Positions 1 to 8,330 of a DNA stretch of 36,402 nt are shown here, piece after piece. The position numbers and the translations under genes were made by a program. This DNA is from an uncultured Clostridia bacterium. Lineage in GTDB: Bacteria; Bacillota; Clostridia; TANB77; CAG-508. Numbering within the stretch: the first letter of the stretch is position 1; every line of letters starts with the position of its first letter. The stretch is taken from NCBI GenBank assembly GCA_934154515.1, contig CAKPGD010000006.1, positions 1 through 36,402 of the forward strand. Direction: 5' to 3'. The notes beneath the pieces are model-generated. The model did not search any database, was not told where the DNA came from, and worked only from the letters and a program-made list of their open reading frames with translations.

Positions 1-907
1 CACTTCTTGTTCTTTCTTCATCTACTTCTACTGCTGCCACTATTCCACCTGTTTTTTCGTTTGTTAGTAGTGGAAATAATAATATACTTCTTTCATATAT
101 ATTTTTTATTTGCTCATTTTTGTTATTTTCCTTGTTAAGTAGTTGTAAACCATCGTGTTCTTCTACATATTTTTTCCAATGGTTTTCTGTATTTTTTTCT
201 TCTTTTTCTACGTTTATATTTGTTTCTTTTCTTAAATTAACTTCTTCTACATTTCTTTTATCATCATTTTTGTTTATTGTTATTAATATATCTATTTCTT
301 TGCTTTCGCCTGGTTTTAATGTTCCTACTTCATAGCTTATGCCTGCATCTTTTGCCATTCCTATATAGTCTTTATCACTTATTTTTCCTTCTTCTATTTC
401 TTTTTTTGCTCCATTTAATTTATGCCCAGAGATATTACAATTACTTGTTGTTTTTATGAAATAATCGTGTGTGTATTGTATTAATGAGTTTTCTTTTATT
501 TTTGCTCCAACCATATTATTTATATTTGAATATAAATTAGAATACATTAAAAAGTTTATATTTAAATCTATTGTATTATTGTTGATTAATATATATCTTT
601 TTATTAGTATGTCCTTATCTATTGGTACAAAATCCGTTTGTTTTATTTTTAAATTAAAATATGTATTTTCTATTTCTGTGTTTAATATATTTGTACTTTT
701 TGTGTAATATTGATTATATGTATTGTTTATATCTTCATGTAAGTATATTATTCTGGAATCGTTTATTTTTACACCAAAATACATTTCTTCTATAAACTGT
801 TTAAAATCACGCGTAGGATAAAATAGTCTTAGCAATTCTCCTTTTTCGCTAAAACTTATTAACATATTTTTATTTCCTATTATTGCTTCATTATTATATT
901 TATTCAT
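1..907 (-). CDS. GH15 / glucoamylase-like glycoside hydrolase, N-terminal part (cut by window edge)
   Basis: An open frame of 302 codons starts at the ATG 907-905, behind a CAGGAG ribosome site, and is still open at base 2, so the C-terminal part with the catalytic (alpha/alpha)6 barrel is missing. The N-terminus (GNKNMLISFSEKGELLRLFYP) resembles the N-terminal beta-sandwich of bacterial GH15 proteins. The last visible residues (RSILLFPLLTNEKTGGIVAA, then VEVDEERTR) fit the conserved entry to the catalytic domain (usually a tract like KTGAIIAAPEFDE followed by GYCWxRD). Family members cut glucose from the non-reducing ends of alpha-glucans or related oligosaccharides. The visible part has no signal peptide, so a cytoplasmic role in storage-glucan or maltodextrin use is likely. 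Family assignment is from pattern memory; the catalytic glutamates cannot be checked here. Confidence 0.72.
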   Translation of the reverse strand, partial: MNKYNNEAIIGNKNMLISFSEKGELLRLFYPTRDFKQFIEEMYFGVKINDSRIIYLHEDINNTYNQYYTKSTNILNTEIENTYFNLKIKQTDFVPIDKDILIKRYILINNNTIDLNINFLMYSNLYSNINNMVGAKIKENSLIQYTHDYFIKTTSNCNISGHKLNGAKKEIEEGKISDKDYIGMAKDAGISYEVGTLKPGESKEIDILITINKNDDKRNVEEVNLRKETNINVEKEEKNTENHWKKYVEEHDGLQLLNKENNKNEQIKNIYERSILLFPLLTNEKTGGIVAAVEVDEERTRS

Positions 908-1021
908 TTTTTCTCCTGTTTATTGGATTATATTTTTAATTTTTGTACTTATTTTTTTGTATTTTATATTTTATTTTTTGTATTTATTTTAATATTATTT
1001 TTAGTATTTTTTCAATTTTTC

Positions 1022-1050
1022 TTGACTTTTTATCTATATTATGTTAAATT
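1022..1050 (+). promoter_or_regulatory. candidate sigma-A promoter for the structured RNA
   Basis: TTGACT (1022-1027), a 17-base spacer and TAAATT (1045-1050) form a plausible vegetative promoter on the plus strand, where no protein gene follows. Transcription would start near 1057. The -10 box is imperfect and the region is very AT-rich, so a chance match is possible. Confidence 0.35.
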
Positions 1051-1056
1051 ATATGT

Positions 1057-1376
1057 TATAGAGTTATTATTAAAAAATTAAGACTTAATTTTATTAAACC
1101 CCCATTTGGTTTTTTTGATAAGAGTCTTAAGAGGGATGAATGCTACCATATTTTATGGGAGAAAACAGGATCTTTTAATACTATATCCTGACCCTTTTAA
1201 ATGCAGTTTAAAAAAAAATGAAAGATTTGGACGGATACACCTTTTGAACTTTGACAACTTAATAACAATTGTATAACGAGATTTTATATTAAATTTTATC
1301 AGCTAATATAAAAAATCTATTACCCTATTTTACTTTCTTTCATTTTTCACCCCAGTTTGCAACTGGGGTGTTTTTT
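1057..1376 (+). ncRNA. candidate structured non-coding RNA, about 320 nt, family not recognised
   Basis: This gap between the GH15 gene and the MBL nuclease has no credible ORF but folds well on the plus strand. Stems seen by eye: 1078-1085 with 1123-1130 (8 bp), enclosing AAACC/GGTTT (1096-1100 with 1108-1112); 1131-1135 with 1192-1196, extendable to 7 bp, enclosing hairpins CCAT/ATGG (1146-1158) and CAGGAT/ATCCTG (1166-1190); a long closing stem 1214-1225 with 1336-1347 (12 bp) that encloses a 13-bp hairpin with a 2-nt bulge (1279-1291 with 1304-1318). A promoter-like signal sits upstream and a perfect intrinsic terminator closes it. It does not look like tmRNA, SRP RNA or RNase P. It might belong to one of the large clostridial RNA families (such as the raiA RNA), but I cannot place it. 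Confidence 0.5.
1348..1376 (+). terminator. intrinsic terminator ending the candidate RNA
   Basis: A perfect 10-bp stem (CACCCCAGTT with AACTGGGGTG) closes a 3-nt loop and is followed by six T then ATTT on the plus strand. The T-run orientation favours plus-strand transcription; the minus-strand side has only GAAAAATG, so it is a weaker stop for the MBL gene that ends at 1387. Confidence 0.85.
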
Positions 1377-1386
1377 ATTTTTAATG

Positions 1387-3036
1387 CTACTCTATTATTT
1401 TTACTATTTGTTGTTCTAAATCTTTTATTTTTTCATTTAGTTTTTCTATATCTTCGTCTTTTGCATCCTCATGTAACATTTCATCTTTTACTATTGTAGA
1501 CATATCTTCTAATTCTTCTTTTAATGTTTGTATTCTTCCTAGTACTTCTAGTCTTATATATTTCTTTTCATGTTCTTTAGCTGTTCTTACTCTTCCAAGT
1601 CTTTGTACTTCTTCATTTAATTCATATTGTTCTCCATATTCTGGTATTATTACTGGAATTTGAGTTGTTCCCTGTAATTTTTGTTTTAATATTATTTGTC
1701 CTTCTGGTTCTCCATGTACTAAGAATATTGTTTTTGGTTTAGTTATAAAAGAATATACAAAGTTTAGAAGCCATTCTTGGTCTGCGTGTCCTGAATATCC
1801 TTCTATGTATTCTATTCTAGCATTTACGGCTATTTCTTCTCCAAATATTTTTACTTTTTTGGCTCCATCTACTATTTTTCTTCCTAGTGTTCCTGGTGCT
1901 TGATATCCTACAAATAATATTGTGCTTTTTGGATTCCACAAGTTGTGCTTTAAATGATGTTTTATTCTTCCTACTTCACACATTCCACTTGCTGATATTA
2001 TTATTGAAGATTCATTTTTTTCATTTAGTTCTTTTGATTCTTCTGCTGTTTTTGTAAATTGTAATCCTGGAAATTCTAGTGGATTATCTCCACTTCTTAT
2101 TATTTCTTGTGTTTCTTCGTCAAATATGCTCATGTTCTTCTTAAATATTTCTGTTGCTGATATTGCAAGTGGACTATCTACATATACTGGTGATCTCATT
2201 AATGTTTCATATTCTTTTTTGAATTCTTCATCTTTTATTACATCTTTTAATGTATTAATTTCATATAATATTTCTTGTGTTCTTCCTACTGCAAATGATG
2301 GTATTACTACTGTTCCACCTTTGTCTAATGTTTCTGATACTATTTTTAAGAACATTTTTGCTTTGTCATCATTTCTATTGTGAAGTCTTCCACCATATGT
2401 TGATTCCATTACTAAATAGTCTGCGTCATCTATCATTGTTGGTGATGATAATAGCGGAATATCATTGTTTCCTAAGTCTCCTGTAAATACTGCTTTTGTC
2501 CTTTTTCCATCTTCGTCTGCCCAAATTTCTATAATTGCTGAACCTAACATATGTCCTGCATCATTAAATCTTACATGTATATTTTCGTCTATATCTATTA
2601 TTTCATCATATTTCACAGGTTCAAATACTTCTAGACATTTTAATGCTTCTTCTGCTGTATATAGTGGTGGTTCTGGTTTTAAACCTTTACGCTTTCTTTT
2701 TCTATTTTTCCATTCTATTTCCATTTCTTGAATATGTCCACTATCTGGTAACATTATTGAGCACAAGTCACAAGTAGCTTTTGTAGCATATATTTTATTT
2801 CTATATCCTTCGTTATATAATTTTGGTATTCTTCCAGAATGGTCAATATGTGCGTGTGTTAATAACATAAAATCTATTTGGCTTACATCATAATCAAATG
2901 GTGCTGAGTTTTCCCATTCATCTTGTGCTGCACCTTGGTACATTCCACAATCTACTAAAAATTTTTTTCCTGCGGCTTCTACTAAAAAGTTAGAACCTGT
3001 AACTGTTTTTGTTGCTCCTAAAAAAGTAACTTTCAT
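1387..3036 (-). CDS. MBL-fold beta-CASP RNA-processing nuclease (RNA-specificity/RMMBL type)
   Basis: 549 aa, with ATG 3036-3034 behind AAAGGATG. The metallo-beta-lactamase signature HAHIDH lies at residues 61-66, with a DAGHMLGSA histidine near 160 and a GDLG aspartate near 187. A beta-CASP insertion occupies the middle. Near the C-terminus are SGMCEVGRIKHHL, GYSGHADQ and LVHGEP, the beta-CASP B/C-type motifs and RMMBL histidines of CPSF73-like RNA endo/exonucleases. The family binds two zinc ions and cleaves RNA in the cytoplasm; some bacterial members act in RNA maturation or decay. The C-terminal 60 residues are charged and coiled-coil-like. It starts 4 bp after the coiled-coil gene and is probably co-transcribed with it and ftsK. 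The exact substrate is unknown. Confidence 0.9.
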   Translation of the reverse strand: MKVTFLGATKTVTGSNFLVEAAGKKFLVDCGMYQGAAQDEWENSAPFDYDVSQIDFMLLTHAHIDHSGRIPKLYNEGYRNKIYATKATCDLCSIMLPDSGHIQEMEIEWKNRKRKRKGLKPEPPLYTAEEALKCLEVFEPVKYDEIIDIDENIHVRFNDAGHMLGSAIIEIWADEDGKRTKAVFTGDLGNNDIPLLSSPTMIDDADYLVMESTYGGRLHNRNDDKAKMFLKIVSETLDKGGTVVIPSFAVGRTQEILYEINTLKDVIKDEEFKKEYETLMRSPVYVDSPLAISATEIFKKNMSIFDEETQEIIRSGDNPLEFPGLQFTKTAEESKELNEKNESSIIISASGMCEVGRIKHHLKHNLWNPKSTILFVGYQAPGTLGRKIVDGAKKVKIFGEEIAVNARIEYIEGYSGHADQEWLLNFVYSFITKPKTIFLVHGEPEGQIILKQKLQGTTQIPVIIPEYGEQYELNEEVQRLGRVRTAKEHEKKYIRLEVLGRIQTLKEELEDMSTIVKDEMLHEDAKDEDIEKLNEKIKDLEQQIVKIIE

Positions 3037-3040
3037 AATA

Positions 3041-4699
3041 TCATCCTTTCAATTTTATTTTTTTATTTAGTTTTACACTTAATTCTGATTTTTCTTTTAT
3101 TTCTATTTTTACTTGTGTATCTTCTATGTTCCCGTCATATATGTTTATTGTTAGTATTCCTTTATTATATTTTACTACATACACTATTTGGTCTATGTCT
3201 ATTATTTTTGTTTCTAGTATATTTTTTAATATTTTATAATTTAGTTCTTCATCTTCACTAAACCTTACTAATACTTTTTCTTCACATGATTTTTGTATTA
3301 GTTGTTTTTCTACTTTTTCTAGTGTCTTGTTGTATTTAGAATTTGCATTTGCTAAATTTATGCTTGGTAATATTAATTTATAATATCTTATTTCATATAT
3401 TAAGTCTTCTATTTGCTTCTTTTCTTCTGCCCTTTCTATTTTTTTCGTAAAGCATTTTAAGAATTTTTCCTCTAATTTTGTTTGTAATCTATCTATGTTT
3501 TTCTTTGATAAATCTTCTATTTTTATATCTTTATAGAAAAGTATATTTTTTTCTAGCTCACTCTTTGCTTTTACAAATTCTTTTGGCTCCATATTTTTAT
3601 TTATTCTTTTTATTTCTTCTAAATAATTATTTCTTTGTTTTTCTAACATTAGTCTTAAGTGACTTACACTAAATATCTTTTCTTTATTTGGAAGTTTTTC
3701 ATTTCTTTTTTGATATTCTTCTTTTAATGTTTTTTCATCGGTAAGTATTGTATCTATTTCTTTTATTTTTTTATTTATTTCTCTTTTTTCTTTTGATAAG
3801 CTTTCTAAATATACTTTATTATCATTCATTTTTTCGTACTTTTCTTCTAGCTCATTTATTTTTTCTTCTATTTTATTTCTATATTCTTTATTATATTTAC
3901 TACAAACTATTATTAATATTTTTACTAATTCTTCTATAAATGTTTTTGTTAATTCTTCTCCATATAGTTCTTCGAATTTTAATATTAATTCTTTTAGGTA
4001 GTCTTTTCTTTCTCCTTGTATTTCTTCTTTTGTTATTCCAAAACTTTCATTATATTTACTGCTTAATATTACATTACTTGGTACTTCTTCTTGTTCTTCT
4101 GTTTTTCTATTGTTTAGCCATGTGTCTAATTCTTTATTTCCTAATAATATTGTTATTAATTGATATATTTTGTTGTATATTTCTTCTTTATAATTTTTTA
4201 TTGTTATGTCCCATGACCAACCATTAAAATCTCTTATTACTTCCAGACTGTTCATACTATTTCCTATTGATAGCATTTCTATGATTGGTTCTTTGTATAG
4301 TTCATATTCTTCTAATATGTTTATTTCTTGTTGTCTTATTTTTAGTATTGCATCTAATATGCTTTTTTCGTTTTGAAAAGTTTTTATTTTTCCATTTTCT
4401 TTATCTACTATGCAGTCTATTTGCTCATCGTAGAATTTTTTTCCTTCTTCTGTTAGTGGTTTTACTATTTCTATTTCATTGCAATTATTTTTTATTGTTT
4501 CTAATATTTCTTTTACAAATTGTTTTTTTGTACATACATTTACTTTTGTTTTTTTATAATCTTCATAAGAGTTTTCTATTTTATATAACATACTTAAAAG
4601 AAGGTTTTTTACATCTTCTGAAAAAGCCTTCTTTTCTAGTATCTCTTCTAACTCATTATTATAATCTTTTACTATCTTAGAAAAAATATCTTTAGCCAT
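3041..4699 (-). CDS. uncharacterised coiled-coil protein between ftsK and the MBL nuclease
   Basis: 552 aa, rich in Lys, Glu and Ile, with long predicted coiled coils (roughly residues 230-440) and no signal peptide, membrane segment or recognisable catalytic motif. A short WSWDITIKNYKEEIYNKIYQ tract near residue 160 stands out as less repetitive, and the last 60 residues look like a compact beta-rich end. It lies 24 bp after ftsK and ends 4 bp before the MBL gene start, so the MBL ribosome site sits in its last codons and the two are probably translationally coupled. I do not recognise a family. The context only suggests it is made together with a chromosome translocase and an RNA nuclease. 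Confidence 0.8.
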   Translation of the reverse strand: MAKDIFSKIVKDYNNELEEILEKKAFSEDVKNLLLSMLYKIENSYEDYKKTKVNVCTKKQFVKEILETIKNNCNEIEIVKPLTEEGKKFYDEQIDCIVDKENGKIKTFQNEKSILDAILKIRQQEINILEEYELYKEPIIEMLSIGNSMNSLEVIRDFNGWSWDITIKNYKEEIYNKIYQLITILLGNKELDTWLNNRKTEEQEEVPSNVILSSKYNESFGITKEEIQGERKDYLKELILKFEELYGEELTKTFIEELVKILIIVCSKYNKEYRNKIEEKINELEEKYEKMNDNKVYLESLSKEKREINKKIKEIDTILTDEKTLKEEYQKRNEKLPNKEKIFSVSHLRLMLEKQRNNYLEEIKRINKNMEPKEFVKAKSELEKNILFYKDIKIEDLSKKNIDRLQTKLEEKFLKCFTKKIERAEEKKQIEDLIYEIRYYKLILPSINLANANSKYNKTLEKVEKQLIQKSCEEKVLVRFSEDEELNYKILKNILETKIIDIDQIVYVVKYNKGILTINIYDGNIEDTQVKIEIKEKSELSVKLNKKIKLKG

Positions 4700-4723
4700 T
4701 TTTTCTGCCTTTCTTTTGTTTTA

Positions 4724-7240
4724 TTAATATTCTTCTTCCGTGCTGTTTAATGAACTTATTTTCTTTATTGTGTTCATTGCAGTTTCTATCTCAGAAGTTT
4801 TTGGTTCAGTTGCAGTTGGTGTTGTTCCCATTTTTAGTTCTTGCCATCTTTCTTTGGTTACTAAAACTTCACGTGGTTTACTTCCTTGATATCCAGATAT
4901 TATTCCTCTTTCTTCCATTTGGTCTATTATTCTTCCTGCTCTTGCATATCCAACTTTAAATCTTCTTTGTATGAATGATGTTGAAGCTTGCCCTGTTTCT
5001 ACAACTACTTCTATTGCATCCATTAATAATGGATCTGTGTCATCACTATCTGCTTCTTCCACTATTTCTTTATCTGATTTATTTGCATTTTCTATGCTTT
5101 CTATAATGTCTTCATTATATTTTGGCTCTCCATCTGCTTTTACGAAATCTACTATTTTTTCTACTTCTGCATCTGACACAAATGCTCCTTGAACTCTTAC
5201 TGGTTTTGGTGCTCCTGCTGGATAGAATAACATATCTCCTTTTCCTAACAGTTTTTCTGCTCCTACCATATCTAATATTGTTCTTGAATCTACTTGTGAT
5301 GATACTGCAAATGCTATTCTTGATGGTATATTTGCTTTAATTAAACCTGTAATAACATCTACTGATGGTCTTTGTGTTGCAATTACTAAGTGCATTCCTG
5401 CTGCTCTTGCTTTTTGTGCTAATCTACAAATTGCATCTTCTACGTCATTTTTTGCAACCATCATTAAATCTGCAAGCTCGTCTATAATTATTACTATGTG
5501 TGGAAGTGTTCCTATATCTTTATCTTTTTTTACTGCTTCATTGTAACCTTTTAAATCTCTAACGCCTTTTGCTGCAAATGTTGCATATCTATTTTCCATT
5601 TCTTGAACAGCCCATGCAAGTGCTCCTGCTGCTTTTTTAGGATCTGTTACTACTGGTATTAAAAGATGTGGTATTCCATTGTATACTGAAAGTTCAACTA
5701 TTTTTGGATCTACCATTACTAGTTTTACTTCACTTGGTTTTGCTTTATATATTATACTTGATATTAAAGTATTTATACATACAGATTTTCCTGAACCTGT
5801 TGCTCCTGCTATCATTACGTGTGGCATTTTTGCAATATCTGTTACTATTTCTTTACCTGCTACATCTTTTCCAAGTGCAAAAGCAAGTTTAGATTTGTGG
5901 TTTCTAAATTCATCTGTATCTATTATATCTCTAAAATGTACTATTTCATTTTCTGCATTTGGTACTTCTATACCTACTGCTTGTTTTCCTGGTATTGGGG
6001 CTTCTATTCTTATACTTTCTGCTGCTAAATTTAATGCTATGTCATCTGCTAAGTTAGCTATTTTACTAACTCTTACTCCTTCTGCTGGCTTTAGCTCATA
6101 TCTAGTTATTGCTGGTCCTACCGATACGTTTTCTACTTTTGCCGATACTCCAAAACTGTATAATGTTTTTTGAAGTTTAGATGCTGTATCAGTAACTGTT
6201 TTTTTACCACCTCTTAAGCCTTTTGATTCTCCTTGACTTAAAAGTTCTACTGGTGGAAATTCATAGTTATCTTCTTCTACTACCATTGTATGTTCTAGAT
6301 TTAATACTTCTTTTACTTTTTCTTCTTTTACTTCTGTTTCTTGTTTAAATAAGTTTGCAAGTTCTGATGGTGAATCTTTTTTCTCCATACCAAGTGGTAT
6401 TAGTTCGTCTTTTTCGTGGTTATATTTCTTTAGCTTTTTGTTTCCGTCTTCTTTATCTTCTAGTCCTTTTAAGTTTATAGTTAATTGATTTTCATCAATT
6501 TCCATTGCTCTTTTCTTTGCTTCTTCTTTTTCTCTAATCCTTCTTTCTCTTGCTGTTTCTTTTCTAGGTACTACATCTTCTTGTAATAATTCTCTTGCAT
6601 TTTGTCTGTTTATATTTCTTCTTTCTTCTCTATCTCTATATTCGTCTTTTTCTGCTTTTCTTTCAGCTCTTCTTTCTTCCATATTATCTACTGCATTTGC
6701 TATTAATTCAGCTGGTTTTATAGCAAACATAAATATTACAACTACTACCGCTACTCCTATTGTTAATATTATTGTTCCTAATGAACCTATTAAATTTATT
6801 AATGGTACTGCAAGCAGAGTTCCTATTACTCCTCCTCCAATGTCTCTTTCTCCTAAGTAGTATGCTTGTTCTGCTATTTCTTTTTTATCTTTTGATGCAT
6901 TTATATTTCCGGCTGATATTTGAAATACACTAAGCAATATTGCTATACATAATAGAAATACTACATATTGCATTAATTTTCTTGATAGTGCATAGCTTTC
7001 TTTGTTGCATGCTATATATATTGCAATTGCAAAAGTTCCTACTGGAATTATGTATTTTATTACTCCCATAACTCCACCTAACATTGGACTTAAATGTTCT
7101 CCTATAAATCCTGATTTCATATATATTAATACTGCAAGTAATATACTCATTATTATTGTTGTAACTACTGCTACATCTATGTTCATACCTTTTGTTTTTG
7201 CGTGTGTTTGCTTCTTTCTACCTCTTTTTGCCTTTGCCAT
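4724..7240 (-). CDS. ftsK: FtsK/SpoIIIE-family DNA translocase
   Basis: 838 aa. After a basic N-terminus, four hydrophobic segments (about residues 23-45, 57-77, 88-108 and 135-175) anchor it in the membrane. A charged, variable linker (about 185-340) leads to the motor: Walker A GATGSGKS at 479-486, Walker B VIIIDELADL near 590, and an arginine-rich ATQRPSVDVITGLIKANIPS tract. The winged-helix gamma domain that reads KOPS/SRS-like sequences covers about 755-815 (SFIQRRFKVGYARAGRIIDQMEERGI). The protein is a hexameric pump that moves DNA through the division or sporulation septum. Sequence alone does not separate FtsK from SpoIIIE. Ribosome site AAAGGAAG; a promoter is seen upstream. Confidence 0.96.
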   Translation of the reverse strand: MAKAKRGRKKQTHAKTKGMNIDVAVVTTIIMSILLAVLIYMKSGFIGEHLSPMLGGVMGVIKYIIPVGTFAIAIYIACNKESYALSRKLMQYVVFLLCIAILLSVFQISAGNINASKDKKEIAEQAYYLGERDIGGGVIGTLLAVPLINLIGSLGTIILTIGVAVVVVIFMFAIKPAELIANAVDNMEERRAERKAEKDEYRDREERRNINRQNARELLQEDVVPRKETARERRIREKEEAKKRAMEIDENQLTINLKGLEDKEDGNKKLKKYNHEKDELIPLGMEKKDSPSELANLFKQETEVKEEKVKEVLNLEHTMVVEEDNYEFPPVELLSQGESKGLRGGKKTVTDTASKLQKTLYSFGVSAKVENVSVGPAITRYELKPAEGVRVSKIANLADDIALNLAAESIRIEAPIPGKQAVGIEVPNAENEIVHFRDIIDTDEFRNHKSKLAFALGKDVAGKEIVTDIAKMPHVMIAGATGSGKSVCINTLISSIIYKAKPSEVKLVMVDPKIVELSVYNGIPHLLIPVVTDPKKAAGALAWAVQEMENRYATFAAKGVRDLKGYNEAVKKDKDIGTLPHIVIIIDELADLMMVAKNDVEDAICRLAQKARAAGMHLVIATQRPSVDVITGLIKANIPSRIAFAVSSQVDSRTILDMVGAEKLLGKGDMLFYPAGAPKPVRVQGAFVSDAEVEKIVDFVKADGEPKYNEDIIESIENANKSDKEIVEEADSDDTDPLLMDAIEVVVETGQASTSFIQRRFKVGYARAGRIIDQMEERGIISGYQGSKPREVLVTKERWQELKMGTTPTATEPKTSEIETAMNTIKKISSLNSTEEEY

Positions 7241-7311
7241 TTTTCAACTTCCTTTCGACTGTATCTCATATGATTTTTCTTTAAGTACATTTTTTCTATT
7301 TTTATAGCCTA

Positions 7312-7340
7312 ATTGTATCATTACTCCAGTTTAATTGCAA
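7312..7340 (-). promoter_or_regulatory. sigma-A promoter of ftsK
   Basis: On the minus strand TTGCAA (7340-7335), exactly 17 bases, then TACAAT (7317-7312) lies about 70 bp upstream of the ftsK start. It begins a transcript separate from the transketolase genes, whose last stop is at 7346. Confidence 0.6.
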
Positions 7341-7345
7341 TAGAA

Positions 7346-8272
7346 TTATTTGAAAAATTGTTCTACTATTTCTTTACTTGTAAGTCCATAATATTTTAAT
7401 AGTTCCTCTGCTTTTCCAGATTTTCCGAATTCGTCTTTCATTCCTATTCTTATTACTTTTGTTGGATATTCTTCAGATAATACTTCACAAACAGTTGAAC
7501 CTAGTCCTCCTATTATATTGTGGTCTTCTACTGTTACTATTTTTTTAGTTTCTTTAGCACATTTTATTATTGTTTCTCTATCTATTGGTTTTATTGTGTG
7601 TATGTCTATTACTCTTACATTTATTCCTTTTTTTTCTAATTCTTCTTGTGCTTTTATAGCTTCACATACCATATCTCCTGTTGCTATTATGCTTCCGTCT
7701 GTTCCTTCTCCTATTTGAATAGCTTTTCCTATTTCGAATTTTTGGTTTTCTTCATAAATTATAGGAGTTGCCATTCTAGATAGTCTTAAATATACTGGTC
7801 CTTTTATTTTTGACATTTCTTTTACTGCCCATTTAGTTTGAACATCATCTGAAGTAGATAATACTGTCATATTTGGAAGTGTTCTCATAAGTGAAATATC
7901 TTCTAACATTTGGTGAGTTGCCCCATCTTCTCCTACTGTTATTCCTGCATGTGTTCCACATATTTTTACATTTAAATTTGGATAACATATACTATTTCTT
8001 ATTTGATCGTATGCTCTTCCTGCTGCAAATACTGCAAATGTTGCTGCATATGGTATTTTACCACATGTTGCAAATCCAGCAGCAGTTGCCATCATATCTT
8101 GCTCTGAAATTCCCATATCAAAAAATCTATCTTCATATTCTTTTGCAAATAATGCTGTTTTTGTTGCACTTGATAAATCTGCATCTAATACCACTACATC
8201 TTCATTTTCTTTTCCAAGTTCTAGTAAGGCTTCTCCAAAACTTTGGCGAGTTGCTTTCTTTTCTTCTTTCAT
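7346..8272 (-). CDS. transketolase, C-terminal subunit
   Basis: 308 aa covering the pyrimidine-binding and C-terminal domains of transketolase (family with 1-deoxyxylulose-5-phosphate synthase). It contains the GISEQDMMATAAGFA motif with the conserved Glu that activates thiamine diphosphate, the Phe-rich tract typical of the Pyr domain, and TVEDHNIIGGLGS in the C-terminal domain. Together with the product of 8331-9152 it makes a split transketolase of the non-oxidative pentose-phosphate pathway; such splits are common in Clostridia. The ATG has no obvious ribosome site of its own. It overlaps the stop of a 19-codon reading frame (8269-8328) that does, so translation may be coupled. Confidence 0.93.
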   Translation of the reverse strand: MKEEKKATRQSFGEALLELGKENEDVVVLDADLSSATKTALFAKEYEDRFFDMGISEQDMMATAAGFATCGKIPYAATFAVFAAGRAYDQIRNSICYPNLNVKICGTHAGITVGEDGATHQMLEDISLMRTLPNMTVLSTSDDVQTKWAVKEMSKIKGPVYLRLSRMATPIIYEENQKFEIGKAIQIGEGTDGSIIATGDMVCEAIKAQEELEKKGINVRVIDIHTIKPIDRETIIKCAKETKKIVTVEDHNIIGGLGSTVCEVLSEEYPTKVIRIGMKDEFGKSGKAEELLKYYGLTSKEIVEQFFK

Positions 8273-8328
8273 TTATATTTTTGTACGACATATTTAAAAT
8301 TTAAATAGTCATACTCTCCTTTCTTCAT
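8269..8328 (-). CDS. possible 19-aa coupling ORF between the transketolase halves
   Basis: ATG 8328-8326 opens 19 codons (starting MKKGEYDYLNF) and its TGA overlaps the ATG of the downstream transketolase half (ATGA). Inside it lies the only strong Shine-Dalgarno of the gap, AAAGGAG, which sits 1-2 nt before a second minicistron (ATG, two codons, stop). Either could deliver ribosomes to the C-terminal subunit gene. There is no direct evidence that the peptide is made. Confidence 0.25.
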   Translation of the reverse strand: MKKGEYDYLNFKYVVQKYK

Positions 8329-8330
8329 TT

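Noticed and set aside
1022..1376. A riboswitch controlling the MBL or GH15 gene
   Set aside because: The terminator and promoter orientation are on the plus strand, while both neighbours read on the minus strand, so it cannot be a leader for them.
3478..4680. Several plus-strand hydrophobic frames opposite the coiled-coil gene
   Set aside because: They are antisense shadows of Lys/Glu-rich codons (TTT/TTC runs), have no ribosome sites and overlap a well-supported minus-strand gene.
5679..6173. 164-codon plus-strand frame inside ftsK
   Set aside because: Antisense to the conserved motor domain of ftsK, whose motifs are intact; no ribosome site.
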